Source: JAMCRM01 sp041685075 (GTDB lineage Bacteria > Acidobacteriota > Terriglobia > Bryobacterales > Bryobacteraceae). From it: a DNA stretch of 9,237 nt. The notes below the pieces were generated by a model. That model was not told where the DNA came from, did no database searches, and was given only the letters and a program-made list of their open reading frames with translations. Both the position numbers and the translations under genes were made by a program. The stretch spans positions 1 to 9,237 of the forward strand of contig JAWLGN010000218.1 of assembly GCA_041685075.1 (NCBI GenBank). The letters are read 5' to 3'. Below, piece after piece: positions 6,858-9,237 of this stretch. Positions within the stretch are counted from its first letter, which is position 1, and each line of letters opens with the position of its first letter.

Positions 6858-7868
6858 TTACGCCGGCACGGGAACGCCCATCTTTTCGTACCACGGTTTG
6901 GCCGAACGGATGGCTTCGTTCACCGCCGTGATGTTCCGCACCCCGTCCTTCGCCAGCCAGTCTTCGAGCGCCTTCACGCCGTGGCGAGCGTAAACCGGGA
7001 TGCCTTCTTTCCAGGTGGCGCGCCCGCACAGTACCCCGGAAAAGTCCACGCCCGACTCGGCCGCCATGTGCAGCGACTCGACAAACTGCGCGTTGCTCAC
7101 CCCCGCGCTCAGGTAGATGAACGGCTTACGGGCTACCGCCGCGGCGGCGCGGAAGTGGTCCAGCGCCTCGGCGCGGCTATAAGCCTTCTGACCTTTGAAC
7201 ACGCTCGATCCCTCCACGTACTCGGCGTTGATCGGCACTTCCACCTTCAACACATCGACGTGGTAATGGGGCTTGGAGAACTCTTCCATGCTGCGGCGCA
7301 CCACGTCGGGTTTGATGCGGGCGTACTCGAAGCCCTTCTCGTCGCCCTCGTGAGGGTCATAACCCACGAATTCGAGGAAGAAGGGGATGTCGTAGGTCCG
7401 GCACTCGGCGCCGATGCGCTCGATGAAGGCGTGCTTGATGTCGTTGACGGCGGAGTCCTCGAAGGGCGTGTAGTAGATCAGGATCTTCACCGCGTCGGCG
7501 CCCCAGTCGGCGATGCGCTTCACCGAGACATGGGGCAGCAGGTCGGGCAGGCGGCCGGGCTGGGTGTTATCGTAGCCGCTTTTCTCGTAAGCCAGCAGGA
7601 GACCGGCGTTGCGGCTGCGCGCCTTGGCGGCTTCCAGGCCGAATTCCGGATCGAGCAGAATGGCGCTGGCGTGAGGCGTCAGCACTTTGGTGACGGCGGT
7701 TTTGAACTCGCTCATCATCTCGGGCGTGATTTCCTTTTTGTCCACGCTCCGGGCGACGGCCAGGGATTTCTGGAGGCTGCCGCGCTGGTCCATGGCGGCG
7801 GCAGCGATGATGCCGGACTCGGTAGCCAGCGCCTTCATGCGCTTCAGCTTACCCTCGGACAGATTCAT
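6858..7868 (-). CDS. lacD: Tagatose-1,6-bisphosphate aldolase, class I (LacD type)
   Basis: The product is 336 aa (Gram-positive LacD about 326 aa). It would cleave D-tagatose 1,6-bisphosphate to dihydroxyacetone phosphate and glyceraldehyde 3-phosphate; this class is known to be loose on sugar stereochemistry. Landmarks are AMDQRGSL (25-32), SAILLDPEFGLEA (68-80), GLLLAYEKSGYD (89-100), ADAVKILIYY (124-133), FFLEF (163-167), DVLKVEVPIN (205-214), YLSAGVS (252-258) and GVLCGRATW (278-286). The Schiff-base lysine is K208 and the acid-base glutamate E166, separated by 42 residues as in Streptococcus pyogenes LacD (E163, K205); R283 is the likely phosphate-binding arginine. The start is the ATG at 7868, fixed by GAGGAGG 6 bases upstream; an in-frame TTG at 7916 would add 16 poorly conserved residues and has no ribosome site. 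No LacC kinase or galactose-6-phosphate isomerase gene is in view, so the true sugar phosphate is open, and a YihT-like sulfosugar role is possible but less similar. Confidence 0.92.
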   Translation of the reverse strand: MNLSEGKLKRMKALATESGIIAAAAMDQRGSLQKSLAVARSVDKKEITPEMMSEFKTAVTKVLTPHASAILLDPEFGLEAAKARSRNAGLLLAYEKSGYDNTQPGRLPDLLPHVSVKRIADWGADAVKILIYYTPFEDSAVNDIKHAFIERIGAECRTYDIPFFLEFVGYDPHEGDEKGFEYARIKPDVVRRSMEEFSKPHYHVDVLKVEVPINAEYVEGSSVFKGQKAYSRAEALDHFRAAAAVARKPFIYLSAGVSNAQFVESLHMAAESGVDFSGVLCGRATWKEGIPVYARHGVKALEDWLAKDGVRNITAVNEAIRSAKPWYEKMGVPVPA

Positions 7869-7874
7869 GGCAAT

Positions 7875-7881
7875 CCTCCTC
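7875..7881 (-). promoter_or_regulatory. Strong Shine-Dalgarno site of the lacD-like gene
   Basis: On the minus strand GAGGAGG ends 6 bases before the ATG at 7868. It is the clearest ribosome site in the window and decides between two in-frame starts of the aldolase. It suggests the aldolase is translated independently of, and probably better than, the membrane protein upstream. I could not identify -35/-10 boxes in the 48-base gap. Confidence 0.85.
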
Positions 7882-7916
7882 TGTGTGATGGGAAACACGT
7901 CCTGTGGCGGGGCCAA

Positions 7917-9237
7917 TCAACGTACTTCGCCCCCATTATGGCACGAGCCTGCCAGACCCGCGCCGCGTGCCGGCTCCGCCTGTGGGCCGCCGCACACAGG
8001 GTAGTTTCGCCGGTTGGGGAAGAAGGCGCCCTTGATAAGCTTTACCGAGTACACCAGCAGTCCGCAGGTAGTAAAAAGGTAAGCTATCCACAGCACCAAC
8101 AGAACTGAGGGTGTCAATACGGCGGACTTGTTGACCGCCAGGCGGGAGAGGACGCCGCCGATTCCGATCCCTTGCAGGCTGGCCGGGTAGAACGCAGCCA
8201 AGGCTCCGGAGGGCAGGTGGGCGGTCAACCCTGTGTAGTAGGGCACTGCTACGAAGTGGACAGCGTACAGATCGAAAATGCAGGCCAGCGCTGCTACGGC
8301 GGCCACGCATCCCGCCGCGCGCCGCATACCGAACAGGCCGGCGAAGCCTGAGGCGAGCAGCACGGCCTCGGCGCCTGCGATAGCATATAGGTACCACCCA
8401 AGCGCGGTGGAGATGCCCCGCGTCAGGTACACCACTACGGAGAAGTAGGCCAAGCCAAGGCAGAAGAGCAAGTACGCGCACGCGGATAGAGACAGGCAGG
8501 CCTCCCCTACCCTCAGGCCACGGTGATACACCTTTCTGGACAGCCGGACCAGGAGAACGATCAGGCCGATGGCGGCCACCGCTGCCAGCCACTCGAAAAC
8601 GCGGTACATCCAGCTTCTGACCGAAAGAAAGCTCCATCCACCCGTCCAGATGTGGGTCGCGGCGGCCGAATGCAGCACGCCGCCCCACTGGACGTCCCAG
8701 ACTGCCACGAGCTTACCGGACAGGCCGAAACGGGCCGCGGCGGCGTCGAGTTGCTCGCCCGAGATTGTTCCGGTCGTCCGCCACGCCTCGAAATACCACC
8801 CGCCGGCGATCGAAGCGGCCAGCACGAACGCTACGGTTAATCCGGCGGCATCGCGCGGCAGCCTTCGCCTGGACCACAGCACCTTGAGTACCGCTGCGGC
8901 GGGAAGCAGCGGAGCAAGGGCAAGCAGATAAGCTTTCGTGAGGAGCGCGGCCCCAAGCAGAACTCCCGCCAGCACCCAGGCACGAAACCCGGTGTTGCCG
9001 CGGATTATCCTGCACAAAGACAGGAGGAACGCGGAAGCAAGCGTGAGTGCCAAGCCGTCGTTGCCGATCCGGGAGACATCTATCAGAAGACCTGGCCACG
9101 AAACCAGCAAGAGAAGGATGGCAACGGCCGCGCGCCTCGAGGCAGATGTTTTCGAGGCAAGCTCCAGGCAGAGCAACAACCCCACTGCGGCGATCAACAG
9201 ACTCGCGAGGCGCAATGCGAGAGTTTGTGTGGGTAAT
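7917..9237 (-). CDS. Polytopic membrane protein, glycosyltransferase (GT39/RgtA- or DUF2142-like), 5' partial
   Basis: The frame is open to the right window edge, with in-frame codons continuing past a possible TTG at 9215, so the N-terminal part, including the first periplasmic loop that carries the catalytic acid in GT-C enzymes, is missing. Residues here count from that TTG (432 aa). About ten or eleven hydrophobic helices are seen, near 5-18, 29-46, 55-70, 79-93, 95-112, 125-140, 208-225, 236-262, 274-297, 301-318 and 368-392. SRIGNDGLALTLA (48-60) and LLGAALLTKAYLLAL (86-100) are the short motifs common in PMT/ArnT-like and DUF2142 membrane glycosyltransferases, as is the GGWSFLSVRSWMY (192-204) loop segment. 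Such proteins transfer sugars from polyprenyl-phosphate carriers to cell-surface acceptors. The tail after the last helix (about 395-432) is hydrophilic, basic at first, with no recognised motif. It ends 48 bases before the aldolase start. The family call is moderate; the membrane topology is firm. Confidence 0.65.
   Translation of the reverse strand, partial: LPTQTLALRLASLLIAAVGLLLCLELASKTSASRRAAVAILLLLVSWPGLLIDVSRIGNDGLALTLASAFLLSLCRIIRGNTGFRAWVLAGVLLGAALLTKAYLLALAPLLPAAAVLKVLWSRRRLPRDAAGLTVAFVLAASIAGGWYFEAWRTTGTISGEQLDAAAARFGLSGKLVAVWDVQWGGVLHSAAATHIWTGGWSFLSVRSWMYRVFEWLAAVAAIGLIVLLVRLSRKVYHRGLRVGEACLSLSACAYLLFCLGLAYFSVVVYLTRGISTALGWYLYAIAGAEAVLLASGFAGLFGMRRAAGCVAAVAALACIFDLYAVHFVAVPYYTGLTAHLPSGALAAFYPASLQGIGIGGVLSRLAVNKSAVLTPSVLLVLWIAYLFTTCGLLVYSVKLIKGAFFPNRRNYPVCGGPQAEPARGAGLAGSCHNGGEVR

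Noticed and set aside
6838..6858. Possible bidirectional terminator hairpin (AGCCC / GGGCT) at the convergent junction.
   Set aside because: The stem is only 5 base pairs with an 11-base loop and no T-rich run on either side, which is within chance for this composition.
7869..7916. Possible promoter between the membrane protein gene and the aldolase gene.
   Set aside because: Apart from the ribosome site I see no convincing -35/-10 pair or operator-like inverted repeat in these 48 bases.
6981..8108. A 375-residue plus-strand open frame covering the aldolase gene and the end of the membrane protein gene.
   Set aside because: It lies antisense to a well-conserved LacD-type gene with a strong ribosome site and has no family motif of its own.

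Overview
The window is GC-rich and densely coding bacterial chromosome. There are no RNA genes, insertion sequences, CRISPR arrays or gene-free stretches over 300 bases. Codons end mostly in G or C, which is why long open frames also appear antisense to the real genes. The family mix is a secreted-type FG-GAP protein with a laminin-G/DUF1080-like front, an LhgO-type oxidoreductase, RidA, a D-aminoacylase-type amidohydrolase, a LacD-type aldolase and a multi-membrane-span glycosyltransferase-like protein. It fits a soil-type heterotroph such as an Acidobacteriota (Solibacter/Bryobacter-like) genome; this is an impression from gene content, not a proven placement.

Layout, plus strand, 1-6839: six genes run head to tail. 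They are an FG-GAP/VCBS protein cut by the left window edge, an FAD-dependent L-2-hydroxyglutarate oxidase-like enzyme, a RidA-family imine deaminase, a 3-hydroxyacyl-CoA dehydrogenase-like enzyme, an EamA/DMT-family exporter or importer and an N-acyl-D-amino-acid deacylase. Spacings are a 4-base overlap, 5 bases, a 4-base overlap, 21 bases and a 4-base overlap, so this looks like one translationally coupled operon whose promoter lies left of the window.

Layout, minus strand, 6858-9237: a 5'-truncated polytopic membrane protein (glycosyltransferase-like) is followed 48 bases later by a class I tagatose-1,6-bisphosphate aldolase (LacD type). This block converges on the plus-strand operon with only 18 bases between the two stop codons.

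How the genes may work together (inference): the deacylase would free a D-amino acid from an N-acylated form, the flavoenzyme could oxidise a 2-hydroxy or 2-amino acid, RidA would hydrolyse the reactive imine or enamine, the NAD-dependent dehydrogenase would handle a hydroxy/keto product, and the EamA protein would move a substrate or product across the membrane. The operon reads most simply as a small catabolic module for acylated (perhaps D-) amino acids or 2-hydroxy acids, with the FG-GAP protein as a possible extracytoplasmic component. No single gene is unknown in kind; what deserves a second look is the combination and the altered active-site motif in the dehydrogenase.
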